58,274 nucleotides of DNA from Candidatus Woesebacteria bacterium (GCA_020429045.1 JAGQLS010000008.1:1-58274), one strand, 5' to 3'. Positions 34,699 to 42,821 are shown, counted from the stretch's first letter. A program made the numbers and translations. Notes: generated by a model from the letters alone, not told the origin.

Positions 34699-35286
34699 AT
34701 GCATTTTTTTCTTCTTGCCGGCATTGTTATTTTTATCGCTATCGTTCTCATCTTGTTCAGCTTTACTTCTTCTACCGCCTCTCCTATCCCCTACTTCCCG
34801 ACAAACACCAGAGATATGAAGAAAATAATTGACCTCATGGATCTCAAAAACGATGAAGTGATGATCGATTTTGGCGCCGGCGATGGTGGCATCATCTTTC
34901 GGGCGGCACAACGAGCATATCAACACAATCAAAACACGAAGTTTGTCGCGGTTGAAATAAACACGATGCTCTGTTTCATTATGAACCTAAGAAGGATATT
35001 TCACCTTAATCGTAAAAATATTTATATCGTTAAACACGATATGTTTGTACTCGACTATCCTGCGCTTATTGCTTCCCTACATCTGGAGAAAAAACCAAAA
35101 CTTTTGTTTTATCTTTACATTTCGCCATGGTTTATGCCGCAAATCGGCGAAATGATCAAATGTTTAGGCTACCAATCGCGTGCAATCACGTACTTTTACC
35201 CGATCGCAGGGGTGAAAGAAAGTAGAAAATACACGTTCACCAACGCAGTTTACTCTTACAATCATCTGGGAAATGAAACGCAATGA
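34699..35286 (+). CDS. membrane-anchored methyltransferase-like protein
   Basis: The 195-residue protein begins with a membrane segment (residues 2-24) and then has a class I SAM fold: VMIDFGAGDGGIIFRAA is motif I, and FVAVEIN ends strand 2 with an acidic residue. NIYIVKHDMF would be the third strand region. The catalytic part resembles histone Dot1-like and small CPR methyltransferases; the substrate is unknown. The anchor suggests a membrane or envelope substrate on the cytoplasmic side. Confidence 0.68.
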   Translation: MHFFLLAGIVIFIAIVLILFSFTSSTASPIPYFPTNTRDMKKIIDLMDLKNDEVMIDFGAGDGGIIFRAAQRAYQHNQNTKFVAVEINTMLCFIMNLRRIFHLNRKNIYIVKHDMFVLDYPALIASLHLEKKPKLLFYLYISPWFMPQIGEMIKCLGYQSRAITYFYPIAGVKESRKYTFTNAVYSYNHLGNETQ

Positions 35287-35443
35287 GGATACATGTTGAA
35301 ACCACACATGTAAGAAGCGACAACGATGGCATGTACAGATTTTAGGCTTTCACGATAGGCGTAGCCGAAAAATGGTTATTGATGAAAACTACGTGTAGAA
35401 ATAAAATATAGGTTATAAAGAGAAAGTGAACAAAAAAATTTGA

Positions 35444-36127
35444 CTACACAAAGGCTTTGATGTATTGCTCAATGTTCGCGTCTGTGATGTCTTGCGGTCT
35501 AAGCGAAGTGCCGGCAAAAATCTGCTTTTCAAGCTTGCGCAGATATGAAGCCATGGTCTTAAAAAATGAAGAGCGTGCTTTTTCGTTTGTTTTATTTATG
35601 CGAAATCGCTTATTGCCATCTTCCAAACGTTTTGTGAGCGATGTAACGCCGATGGGCATGACGCGCATATCGGCATATGCGCATATTTTTTTTCCGATGT
35701 CTGCACTCTCATAATTTTGTTTTGCTTTAGAAAAACCTATCGCATCAATAAGTTCAAACACTCGTTGACTTGCGATAACACTGCGTAACGATGGATTATG
35801 TTTAAAAAAGAGCCCGCTTTCCAGAATTTCTGTGCTTATCATCATCGTCGCTGTGTGTTCGTCATCCCCATAACGTGCTACAAAGTCATCTCTAACGTTT
35901 TGCCAAAAATCCAATCCTTCGGGTTCTACAAACTGAGGGAAAAGGTCAAGTTTAAACTTTATAATATTTCCCATATCGTGCAACAAACATGCCAAAACAA
36001 TATTTTCTTGGCCTACAGGCATAGCTAAAGCCCGTGTAATCATCTGCGCCACGCCCGCTACCCTCATCATGTGCATCTGAAGCGATGGCATTATCTGATA
36101 TTTCTGATACATTGATTGCATGTGCAT
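35444..36127 (-). CDS. HD-domain protein
   Basis: The 227-residue protein has an HD motif in LACLLHDMGNIIKF with an upstream His in QMHMMRVAGVAQM and a later DDEHTATMM. This fits a small HD hydrolase acting on nucleotides or nucleic acids. Several ATG codons near the start (36127, 36121, 36112) are possible. The 75 bases between it and the divergent gene at 36203 contain partial copies of the palindrome half-site found at 51481. Confidence 0.7.
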   Translation of the reverse strand: MHMQSMYQKYQIMPSLQMHMMRVAGVAQMITRALAMPVGQENIVLACLLHDMGNIIKFKLDLFPQFVEPEGLDFWQNVRDDFVARYGDDEHTATMMISTEILESGLFFKHNPSLRSVIASQRVFELIDAIGFSKAKQNYESADIGKKICAYADMRVMPIGVTSLTKRLEDGNKRFRINKTNEKARSSFFKTMASYLRKLEKQIFAGTSLRPQDITDANIEQYIKAFV

Positions 36128-36190
36128 ACTATTTTTGAATGCTCAATATGTAATATTATACGATAGCATATCATTGTTGGGAAAATCTGC

Positions 36191-36202
36191 TACAATAATA
36201 GT
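36191..36202 (+). promoter_or_regulatory. -10 hexamer with leaderless start
   Basis: TACAAT (36191-36196) ends 6 bases before the ATG at 36203. Upstream, GAATGCT (36137-36143) and ATAGCAT (36163-36169) each match seven bases of the half-site of the 51481 palindrome, in the everted order. Confidence 0.45.
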
Positions 36203-36742
36203 ATGAAAATTGTATATATTGACTCACCATTCAAAAAAAATCCGGTCAACAAATCTGTCATGAAGTATTTGGAAGACGCAAAACACAAGGTCTTTGATGG
36301 TACCTTACCCAAAGAGATTGATGAAGAGATACTTCACTCTGTCAATGCGAAACTGACACGAGAAATAAAAAAATGCGACTGTGTGGTGGTCGAAGCAACG
36401 GAGTCTTCCTTTGATATGGGCCGATTCATCATGTTGGCGCTTTTGCAGCATAAACCGGTCCTTATTTTGCAGGAAAAATCAAAAGCACAATCATATCTTC
36501 TTAGTTCTCATCGTCTGGTTACTGAAAAAAAGTATAAAATGAGTCAATTGGAAAAAGACTTGCAAACAATTCTCGAATCGTTTATTAAGATCGTCAAAAA
36601 ACAACGCCTCACCTATCGCTTTAATCTCATGCTGAGCAAAGACCTCAATATATTCCTCATGGATCAATCTCAAGTGCAAGGAATCAGCAAGGCAGACTAT
36701 ATCCGCAATCTCATTGTGAGCGACATGGAAGAATCGGCCTGA
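36203..36742 (+). CDS. nucleoside deoxyribosyltransferase-like protein with RHH domain
   Basis: The 179-residue protein is a paralogue of the gene at 51509. The N-terminal part has a Rossmann-like deoxyribosyltransferase shape: IKKCDCVVVEAT, then MGRFIMLALLQHKPVLIL. The residue matching the catalytic Glu of the family (E91 of the paralogue) is Phe75 here, so catalysis is doubtful. Residues 135-177 (YRFNLMLSKDLNIFLMDQ, then SKADYIRNLIVSDM) have the strand-helix-helix pattern of a ribbon-helix-helix DNA-binding domain. It is inferred to be a ligand-sensing regulator rather than an enzyme. Confidence 0.62.
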   Translation: MKIVYIDSPFKKNPVNKSVMKYLEDAKHKVFDGTLPKEIDEEILHSVNAKLTREIKKCDCVVVEATESSFDMGRFIMLALLQHKPVLILQEKSKAQSYLLSSHRLVTEKKYKMSQLEKDLQTILESFIKIVKKQRLTYRFNLMLSKDLNIFLMDQSQVQGISKADYIRNLIVSDMEESA

Positions 36743-36867
36743 TGTAAAATACATCGACGGCATCGCGGTTTATGTTACTACACATCATATACTTATATTT
36801 TGAACCTTTTCTCTCGACAAATGAAGGAGTGATCATATACAATATTATGTAATTACATACATATTAT

Positions 36868-37425
36868 ATGACTAAACATCTTTCTATTTCTTATCCATCG
36901 TACGTTATCACTGATATTCTTGCCCATGGCGGCAAAGAACTTTCACGCGATATCCATCAGATTGAATATTTTGATTTCCGTGACAGTGATGCTCAATATT
37001 TTTCTCTTCCTAAACATGCACCTCACATGCTGGAAACAATATTAAAAGGTTCAGCAAAATGTGCACGAAAAAATAAAAATTTGGACGAACTGGGGTATGT
37101 ACTCCAACTTGAGGACGTAAACGACCAATGTGTTATCTCGCTTGTCGACACGAAAAACACTCAAAACATGATTGAACAAACATTCAATAAAAAAGATTGG
37201 GCTACGGTCGAGGAAGTGCTTCTCCTTGCTGGTATGGAAGCAGTCGGTCGACGTGAATATCAAACATTGACTTACAGTTACGCACCATGTACAGCGACAT
37301 ACACGCTCACGATTGTCGACGATGATGATGCCCTTCTTACAGTGAAAGCCCCAAATGAAGAAAAAATGATAGGGGCGTTAACTATCATTGGTTATTCAAT
37401 GGCAGATGTGGAAGAAATAGATTAA
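36868..37425 (+). CDS. CYTH-like protein (tentative)
   Basis: The 185-residue protein has a C-terminal run RREYQTLTYSYAPCTATYTL, TIVDDDDALLTVKAPNEEKM and IGALTIIGYS that resembles the second half of a CYTH (CyaB/thiamine triphosphatase) beta barrel. The N-terminal ExExK signature is missing, so activity cannot be claimed. It converges on dnaB with a 6-base gap. A very AT-rich 125-base stretch precedes it. Confidence 0.4.
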   Translation: MTKHLSISYPSYVITDILAHGGKELSRDIHQIEYFDFRDSDAQYFSLPKHAPHMLETILKGSAKCARKNKNLDELGYVLQLEDVNDQCVISLVDTKNTQNMIEQTFNKKDWATVEEVLLLAGMEAVGRREYQTLTYSYAPCTATYTLTIVDDDDALLTVKAPNEEKMIGALTIIGYSMADVEEID

Positions 37426-37431
37426 AAATTT

Positions 37432-38784
37432 CTATAACGAACCGCTATCATTAGTTTGTTTGTCTATACTGAAAAACCGTAATCTATTGCCGACAAACAT
37501 AAGATCAATTTCGCCCGTTGGACCGTTGCGGTGCTTGGCGATATTGAGTTTGATAATACGCTTACTTGCATCGAGTAAATCTTCTGTTTCTTCTTCAGAA
37601 TAAATAAACATCACGACATCTGCGTCTTGTTCTATAGCGCCAGATTCGCGCAAATCGGCAAGTTGTGGTTTTTTTACTCCCCGCTGTTCAACAGCCCGCG
37701 AAAGTTGAGAAAGTGATAACACAGGTACTTGCAGCTCACGAGCCAAATTCTTCAAATTTTGCGAAATGTATGAGACTTCTTGCACGCGCGATTCAAACCG
37801 TTTTCCCCCATTAACAAGTTGCAGATAATCAACAATGATCAAATCGAGTCCGTGCTCTGCCCGGAGTTTGCGCGCTTTGGTGCGAATTTCAAGGATTGAA
37901 TTGCCCGGCGTGTCGTCTATAAATATGTTTGCTTCGGTGAGTTCTCCCATGGCAGCGACTACGCGTTTGGTGTCGTCATCGGACAGCCTACCGGTTTTGA
38001 GACGCCAGGCATCGATATCGGCCTGCTCAACCAGCAAACGATCAACGAGTTCCTCCTTGCTCATTTCTAGCGAAAAAAATCCAATGTTCTTCTTTTCGTT
38101 GAGTCCTGCGTGCAGAGCAATGTTGAGTCCAAGAGTTGTCTTACCCACACCCGGGCGCGCAGCAAGAATAACGAGATTAGATTTTTGCAGTCCAGATAGT
38201 TTATTGTCCAGTCCGGCAAAACCGGTTGGGATACCTCGTGTGTCGCGACCGCTTTTGACAAATTCTTCCAAACGCTCGAAACTTTCCCCCAATATTTCTT
38301 TGAGTGAAATGAAGTCGCGGTGTTGGTGCTCTTGGGCTACCGCAAAAATTTCTGATTCTATGGTGTCGATGAGTTCCTGCACTTCGCCTTCTTGTTGAAA
38401 TGCTTTCTCAACAGAACGCGAGCCGATTTCTATGAGTTTGCGTTTGGTAAATTGGCTCCTTACGATGCGCGCGTAATGTTCGATATTGGCAGACGTTGGC
38501 ACCGCATTTATAAGGTCAGAAAGATACTCTTTTCCTCCTGCTTGGGAAAGTTTCCCATTTTTCTCCAGTTGATTTTTCAAAGTAATCACATCTATGGGTT
38601 CCTGTTTCTCAAAAAGCATCATCATGCCCTCAAAGATAGCACGGTGCTCGGGAGCGTAAAGATGAGGGGGTCTGAGCATCTCGGCAACGAGAGACATAGC
38701 AGAACTATCGATGAGTATGCCGCCAAGAATAGACTTTTCGGCCTGCAGGTCGTGAGGTGGAGTTTTATACAAATCAGGGTCCAT
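37432..38784 (-). CDS. dnaB: replicative DNA helicase
   Basis: The 450-residue hexameric helicase has the N-terminal DnaB domain (PPHDLQAEKSILGGIL) and the RecA-like core with Walker A AARPGVGKTT, Walker B LIIVDYLQL and FSLEMSKEEL. The SRAVEQRGVKKPQLADLRESG region (broken here) is conserved. No intein is present. The ATG at 38784 is preferred to an upstream TTG; it lies 5 bases after the stop of the MBL gene. The two genes form an operon. Confidence 0.95.
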   Translation of the reverse strand: MDPDLYKTPPHDLQAEKSILGGILIDSSAMSLVAEMLRPPHLYAPEHRAIFEGMMMLFEKQEPIDVITLKNQLEKNGKLSQAGGKEYLSDLINAVPTSANIEHYARIVRSQFTKRKLIEIGSRSVEKAFQQEGEVQELIDTIESEIFAVAQEHQHRDFISLKEILGESFERLEEFVKSGRDTRGIPTGFAGLDNKLSGLQKSNLVILAARPGVGKTTLGLNIALHAGLNEKKNIGFFSLEMSKEELVDRLLVEQADIDAWRLKTGRLSDDDTKRVVAAMGELTEANIFIDDTPGNSILEIRTKARKLRAEHGLDLIIVDYLQLVNGGKRFESRVQEVSYISQNLKNLARELQVPVLSLSQLSRAVEQRGVKKPQLADLRESGAIEQDADVVMFIYSEEETEDLLDASKRIIKLNIAKHRNGPTGEIDLMFVGNRLRFFSIDKQTNDSGSL

Positions 38785-38789
38785 AGGAA

Positions 38790-39437
38790 TCAAAGCTTGA
38801 AGACGACCAGACGGGTTGCTTCAGGATTAATATCGATTTTGCGGATTGACAATGTATCTACATATTCTACTTCTTCGCCAAGTTCTTCAATGAATGCAGA
38901 AACCGGTGAAAGTTGTGAAAATGTTTCTTGATTGAGTTTCTCATGATTGTAGTGCATGGGAATGACGATTGCCGGATCAATTTCTTTGACTACTTTGGCA
39001 GCATCTTTGGCATCAATGGTATAAAAACCACCGGTCGGGATCATGAGTGCGTCTACATCACCGATTTCTTCGACCAGTTGATCTTCAAGGATGTGCCCGA
39101 GATCGCCGCAGTGCAAAACCGCAAGATCTTCGACTTCGAATTTAAACATGGTATTGGTTCCCCGTTTTGCGCCTTTTTCTTTGTCGTGAAAGGTAGAAAA
39201 GCCAAAGATGCGCACGCTGTTTTTTTCATATTCACCTGGCCAATCAAGAATGAATGTGTTTTCACCAAGGTCAGCACGATAGTTGTGATCTGCGTGCTCG
39301 TGTGAGATCGTCACGATGTCCGCCTGTTTTTTTGGAAAGGGTAATCCGACCATTTTGGGGTCAAAGGGATCGGTAAGAATAGTTGCAGGTTTTGTTTTGA
39401 TGAAAAAGGATGCATGTCCAAGGTATGTTATATCCAT
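38790..39437 (-). CDS. metallo-beta-lactamase-fold hydrolase
   Basis: The 215-residue protein has the MBL metal motif SHEHADHNY (HxHxDH) and further ligands in HCGDLGH and PMHYNHE. It resembles the UlaG/YycJ-like L-ascorbate-lactonase type fold used for varied hydrolyses. It is cotranscribed with dnaB. TATAAT on the minus strand (39446-39451) ends 8 bases before the ATG; GGAGGT lies between, too close to the ATG for normal Shine-Dalgarno spacing. Confidence 0.85.
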   Translation of the reverse strand: MDITYLGHASFFIKTKPATILTDPFDPKMVGLPFPKKQADIVTISHEHADHNYRADLGENTFILDWPGEYEKNSVRIFGFSTFHDKEKGAKRGTNTMFKFEVEDLAVLHCGDLGHILEDQLVEEIGDVDALMIPTGGFYTIDAKDAAKVVKEIDPAIVIPMHYNHEKLNQETFSQLSPVSAFIEELGEEVEYVDTLSIRKIDINPEATRLVVFKL

Positions 39438-39491
39438 AGACCTCCATTATAGCGAAGAAGTGCTCGTAAAAAAAGTGGATTGAAATAATAT

Positions 39492-39531
39492 CAAAAAATA
39501 CCTGCGACAAATATATGTATCGCAGGTATTT
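39492..39531 (-). terminator. Rho-independent terminator of hsp20
   Basis: AAATACCTGCGA and TCGCAGGTATTT form a 12-bp stem (39496-39507 with 39520-39531) around a 12-base loop. Read on the minus strand, it ends in six T residues. It lies 22 bases after the hsp20 stop codon. Confidence 0.85.
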
Positions 39532-39552
39532 CATAAAACTTGGTCAGGTCTA

Positions 39553-39981
39553 CTATTTTCCGCTTGCTCTGACAGGTATTTTCTTCATTTGAGCAGATTC
39601 GGCAATCTTTGCCGTAACACTCAAAACGCCATCTTTTACTTCCGCTTGGATGGTTTTTGGGTCTACCGGTCGCGGAAGTGTTGTTGTATATTCAAACGAA
39701 ACAACCCGTTCTTGTTTGTACACTACCTTTTTCTCCTTCTTTTCTTCTTCAGATTCTTCTTGATGGGCTTGTATACGGAGAACACCATCTTCAAATTCGA
39801 TATCAACATTTTCTGATTGGACACCCGGCACTGAAGCTTTCACTTCAATAGTGCCCGTATCTTGGTGTTCGACGATATCTAACCCTTCGGTCATGGTCAT
39901 TGATGGCCATTCTTCATCTAAGTCAAACATTGGCCTAAACATATAGCGTGCAAGTGGTGATGTTAGTCTTACTTTTGTCAT
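39553..39981 (-). CDS. Hsp20 small heat-shock protein
   Basis: The 142-residue chaperone has an alpha-crystallin domain: VEHQDTGTIEVKASVPGVQS, DIEFEDGVLRIQA and FEYTTTLPRPVDPKTIQAEVKDGVLSV with the family A-x-x-x-n-GVL motif (LSVTAKIAE). It binds unfolding proteins. The ATG at 39981 follows a strong Shine-Dalgarno (AAGGAGGTGA on the minus strand, about 39986-39995), the best in the window. The GTG three codons upstream is part of that Shine-Dalgarno. A CIRCE-like operator and promoter lie 80-115 bases upstream, and a terminator follows. Confidence 0.93.
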   Translation of the reverse strand: MTKVRLTSPLARYMFRPMFDLDEEWPSMTMTEGLDIVEHQDTGTIEVKASVPGVQSENVDIEFEDGVLRIQAHQEESEEEKKEKKVVYKQERVVSFEYTTTLPRPVDPKTIQAEVKDGVLSVTAKIAESAQMKKIPVRASGK

Positions 39982-40060
39982 GGTATTCACCTCCTTTCTT
40001 TATTTAATGTAATAAATCATAACTCATCGCTCCCCTTCTTTATGCGGTTTGTGATTGATA

Positions 40061-40094
40061 TTAGCAGTTTAACTAATCATCTGCTAATTGTCAA
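40061..40094 (-). promoter_or_regulatory. hsp20 promoter with CIRCE-like operator
   Basis: On the minus strand, TTGACA (40089-40094), 17 bases and TAAACT (40066-40071) form the promoter. Overlapping it, TTAGCAGTT-N9-ATCTGCTAA spans 40061-40087. Its 9-9-9 layout and TTAGCA/TGCTAA ends match the CIRCE element bound by HrcA (TTAGCACTC-N9-GAGTGCTAA) with changes only toward the centre. Predicted leader is about 80 bases. Confidence 0.75.
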
Positions 40095-40125
40095 GCCAAA
40101 ATTTGAGACTGAGAAAAAATTAAAT

Positions 40126-40616
40126 CTATGGAGAAATCTTTTTATACAAAATGTTCATCCTGTGAACAAACTCGCACTGCTTTTTGCAAAAATTAACAGC
40201 GAGATCATTGAAAGCTGATGCTTCTAAAAGTAAAAAATCGATTCCTTTTTTCTTAAAAAACAATTCTGCTTAGTCCATCAACATCTTTCCTATTCCTCGT
40301 TTTCTAAACTTCTGAGAAACAAATAGCTCAAGAATGTTTCCATGTTTAACGATGTTCGTATCTAAATAATTTGTTTTGGAATCTTCAAAAGTAATAAACC
40401 CAACAATTTCCTCTTTTTCTTTCGCAATTAAAATGTATGGGTCGTCTTTCTTGATGGCTTGAGCGATATATGTTTTAAATTTATCTCGTAATGCACCCGG
40501 CATTGCACGTAGTAGACGGGGTCAAGATCGTGATGATATACATATTGAACCTCCCAAAGGGGCATGATTTGAGAAATATCACTAAGTCGAGGTTTTTGTA
40601 TAACAATATTATTCAT
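40126..40616 (-). pseudogene. broken GNAT acetyltransferase gene
   Basis: The N-terminus (MNNIVIQKPRLSDISQIMPL ... DPVYYV) lies in one frame up to about 40510. The remainder continues in a second frame (PGALRDKFKTYIAQAI ... KRGIGKMLMD), including the acetyl-CoA loop RKRGIGKML. A TAA at 40270-40272 then interrupts that frame, but the reading continues past it in frame as AELFFKKKGIDFLLLEAS and ends at 40126, completing a normal GNAT C-terminus. So the gene carries one frameshift and one nonsense change (GAA to TAA is the simplest). It is probably recently inactivated, unless these are sequencing errors. Confidence 0.82.
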
Positions 40617-40619
40617 AGA

Positions 40620-41081
40620 TTATAAATACTCTTGACACACCGATTGAATAAATTTATGTTGCTGATCTTTGGGAAGAGATAGAATCAATCCGCGAATCAT
40701 GGCGCCAAGAGTGTTGTCGTAGGCTGCGTCTACAACTGTTTGTGTTGCTTCGCTTTGCACATCTTTAGCCACCTTTGTCGCTTCACCCATGACATAGCTG
40801 GAAGCTGAATCTGCCGATTGTTGGGCCGTCTCGTATATACCGCTGTCTGATAATCCTTGAAGCACTTCTTTCTGCAATTCTGCGGCATAAGTAGCAACAT
40901 ACGCCGAAGTCGTTGCTTCGTTTTGACGAGTAAAAAAACTGCTCCCCCGCTCTGAAAGGATGTTGACACCAAAAGTGGTAATAGCCACGATTACAATAAT
41001 TTTAAGATACAAAGAAAAAGGAACATGGAGTGTTTCTTCCCTATCATCGTTTTGGAAATTGTCACTATCACGGCTTGCCAT
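40620..41081 (-). CDS. single-pass membrane protein of unknown function
   Basis: The 153-residue protein has a short acidic N-terminus, one membrane segment (residues 24-41) and an alanine-rich helical outer part (residues 58-120) likely to form a coiled coil. No family is recognised. TATCAT on the minus strand (41088-41093) ends 6 bases before the ATG, consistent with a leaderless mRNA. It lies just upstream of the broken GNAT gene, with 3 bases between them. Confidence 0.65.
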   Translation of the reverse strand: MASRDSDNFQNDDREETLHVPFSLYLKIIVIVAITTFGVNILSERGSSFFTRQNEATTSAYVATYAAELQKEVLQGLSDSGIYETAQQSADSASSYVMGEATKVAKDVQSEATQTVVDAAYDNTLGAMIRGLILSLPKDQQHKFIQSVCQEYL

Positions 41082-41188
41082 ATCTATATGATAGCATAAA
41101 TAGAAAATTGACTAGATGAAGGCTTTTTGATCTTTTGAACGGACCACTTTTTTTGAAGAATATCGACCGTTTTGATATGTTTTTTCTG

Positions 41189-41260
41189 AGCCCGAGGGGG
41201 GAATCGAACCCCCGACTTCATTCTTACCAAGAATGCGTTCTGCCACTGAACCACTCGGGC
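41189..41260 (-). tRNA. tRNA-Thr (GGT)
   Basis: Acceptor arms GCCCGAG and CTCGGGC pair fully. The anticodon stem CATTC/GAATG holds the loop TTGGTAA, so the anticodon is GGT, reading ACC. The T arm is GGGGG-TTCGATT-CCCCC. The discriminator is T and the following bases are CAG, so CCA is not encoded and must be added by a nucleotidyltransferase, unlike tRNA-Leu at 33215. The 5' end touches the terminator of the SpoU gene. Confidence 0.93.
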
Positions 41261-41287
41261 AAAAAAACAATTGGCCGATGAGCCAAT
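41261..41287 (-). terminator. Rho-independent terminator of SpoU gene
   Basis: ATTGGC (41270-41275) pairs with GCCAAT (41282-41287) around a 6-base loop. On the minus strand the hairpin is followed by TG and seven T residues (41261-41267), ending at the first base of tRNA-Thr. Confidence 0.75.
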
Positions 41288-41307
41288 GAGGCAAGATGTA
41301 TTATACC

Positions 41308-41850
41308 TTAGTCGACAAGATGTTTGGATACTTCGTATCCTACTATCGCAGCGCTAACAATCACGTTGAGCGACTTGTTGATACCCCACATGGGAATTTC
41401 TACGATCTGATCGCAGAGATCAAGCGTTTCTGGGAGTACTCCATAGGTTTCGTTGCCAACCAGAATGGCTACTGGAAAAGAATAATCAATGCTTGTATAT
41501 TCTACAGAACGTTCGTCTTGCTCTACTGCAATAATAGCTGGTTTTTGCTTTAACGCCTTTAATTCTTTTATAGCAATAGAGGCGGATTTTTTATACTCCC
41601 ACGGTACGATTTTGTAGGTGCCTATTGAGGCTTTTTGTATTTTATGGTTTGGGGGGGTTTCCATTTCGCCGCAAAGATAGATTTTTTCTACCGCAAGTGC
41701 ATCGGCAAGACGAAACAATCCTCCCACGTTGTATGTGTCGTATACATGTTCCAAAATAAAATAGATCGGGTTGCGTTTCACATTTTGAGAAAGATCTTGT
41801 CCAATGTGAGGATTTATATTGCGCAATTGACTAGAATTCATTTTTTTCAT
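41308..41850 (-). CDS. SpoU-family RNA 2'-O-methyltransferase (TrmH-like)
   Basis: The 180-residue protein has the SPOUT knot motifs: an early NVGGLFRLADAL, VGNETYGV (motif 2) and IPMWGINKSLNVIVSAAI (motif 3). It methylates a ribose in tRNA or rRNA; the target cannot be assigned. It lacks an N-terminal RNA-binding domain. TACAAT (41857-41862) on the minus strand ends 6 bases before the ATG at 41850, predicting a leaderless mRNA. An alternative ATG is at codon 4. Confidence 0.9.
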   Translation of the reverse strand: MKKMNSSQLRNINPHIGQDLSQNVKRNPIYFILEHVYDTYNVGGLFRLADALAVEKIYLCGEMETPPNHKIQKASIGTYKIVPWEYKKSASIAIKELKALKQKPAIIAVEQDERSVEYTSIDYSFPVAILVGNETYGVLPETLDLCDQIVEIPMWGINKSLNVIVSAAIVGYEVSKHLVD

Positions 41851-41931
41851 GCCCCTATTGTATCAATAACATGGATGAATGGATATTGTGGATTGACTAT
41901 GTATATAATATGTAAACAATTTAGCCTATAA

Positions 41932-41960
41932 TTGACTTCTAAACTATCTTATAGTATAAT
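41932..41960 (+). promoter_or_regulatory. strong sigma70-type promoter of DUF11 gene
   Basis: TTGACT (41932-41937), 17 bases, TATAAT (41955-41960). The ATG at 41971 is 10 bases downstream, giving a leader of 3-4 bases. The string ATCTTATAGTATAATT is shared with the promoter at 49221-49248. Confidence 0.8.
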
Positions 41961-41970
41961 TCTCAAGCTT

Positions 41971-42612
41971 ATGAAAAGAATCATTTTTTTATTACTTGCC
42001 AGTTTTCTATTTACGTCTAACGTCCTGGCTGATAACAATCAGTATGGCCAATATGGCGGAAACGTTCCTTCTTATACCATTTTTATTGATAAAATGGTAA
42101 GTAACGGAATGCAAACAAAAGGAGGTATTGTAACATATGTTGATAATGTGTCCCCTGCTGATTATCGATTTTCTCCAGGTCAAGAAGTCTTCTTTCTGGT
42201 GAAAGTAAAAAATACTTCCAACGTTATTCTACATAATGTATATATTAAAGATGTTATACCTGATTATTTGTATCCAGTCAAAGGGCCGGGTTCATATAAT
42301 AGTAATAATCACACTATATCGTGGACATATGATAGTTTACAGCCAAACGAAGAACGTTCAGAATACCTTTCTTTTAAGTTATTTGCTCAAAATGAGCTTC
42401 CTACCGATCGTGGAGTAATTTGTCTGCGAAACCATTCAGAAGTTTCTGCAGATAATGCTCATGATGCGGACGACGCACAATTCTGTGTAGAAAAACAGGT
42501 TGTTGAGTATTTGGAAACTGTTCCTAAAGCAGGTCCAGGGCTTGGGTTAGCCCTTACCACCCTAAACATCGCCGGGTTAGGCTTGGGAATCTATATTAAA
42601 TCAAAAGGTTAA
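41971..42612 (+). CDS. secreted DUF11-type surface protein with PKAGPG tail
   Basis: The 213-residue protein has a Sec signal peptide (residues 1-20, ending SNVLA before DNNQ), then a beta-sandwich DUF11-like domain (FSPGQEVFFLVKVKNTSNVI, VYIKDVIPDYL, ISWTYDSLQPNE). Near the C-terminus VPKAGPG precedes a hydrophobic segment (GLALTTLNIAGLGLGIYI) and KSKG. This resembles the PKTGP-plus-helix tails of CPR surface proteins, a likely sorting signal. The longer frame from 41932 is rejected because it covers the promoter and would bury the signal peptide. Confidence 0.82.
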   Translation: MKRIIFLLLASFLFTSNVLADNNQYGQYGGNVPSYTIFIDKMVSNGMQTKGGIVTYVDNVSPADYRFSPGQEVFFLVKVKNTSNVILHNVYIKDVIPDYLYPVKGPGSYNSNNHTISWTYDSLQPNEERSEYLSFKLFAQNELPTDRGVICLRNHSEVSADNAHDADDAQFCVEKQVVEYLETVPKAGPGLGLALTTLNIAGLGLGIYIKSKG

Positions 42613-42821
42613 ATATACTACTAGAGGGTAGAGCGAGGCTTCCTTTAACAATGAATTAATAGACATAGCAAAAAGAGAAATGCAATATTCGTATCATCTT
42701 AGGTCTCATATCCTTTACTACTCTGTTATACCCAATCTTCAACTTCTGATAAACAAAAAAAACGTGCTTGCAAAGAGGCACAAAATGTAAAAATGGTTTT
42801 AGTTTCATTTTTTGGCTTTAT
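42613..42821. other. intergenic stretch, nothing assigned
   Basis: About 210 AT-rich bases between convergent genes. Short open frames exist but none has a clear start signal or recognisable product. No T-run hairpin was found on either strand. Confidence 0.4.

Noticed and set aside
40270-40272. TAA read as a sense codon (alternative genetic code)
   Set aside because: TAA terminates many intact genes here, and the same gene has a frameshift, so a nonsense change is the simpler reading.
41932-41970. Upstream start for the DUF11 protein
   Set aside because: It would translate the promoter and move the signal peptide 13 residues inward.
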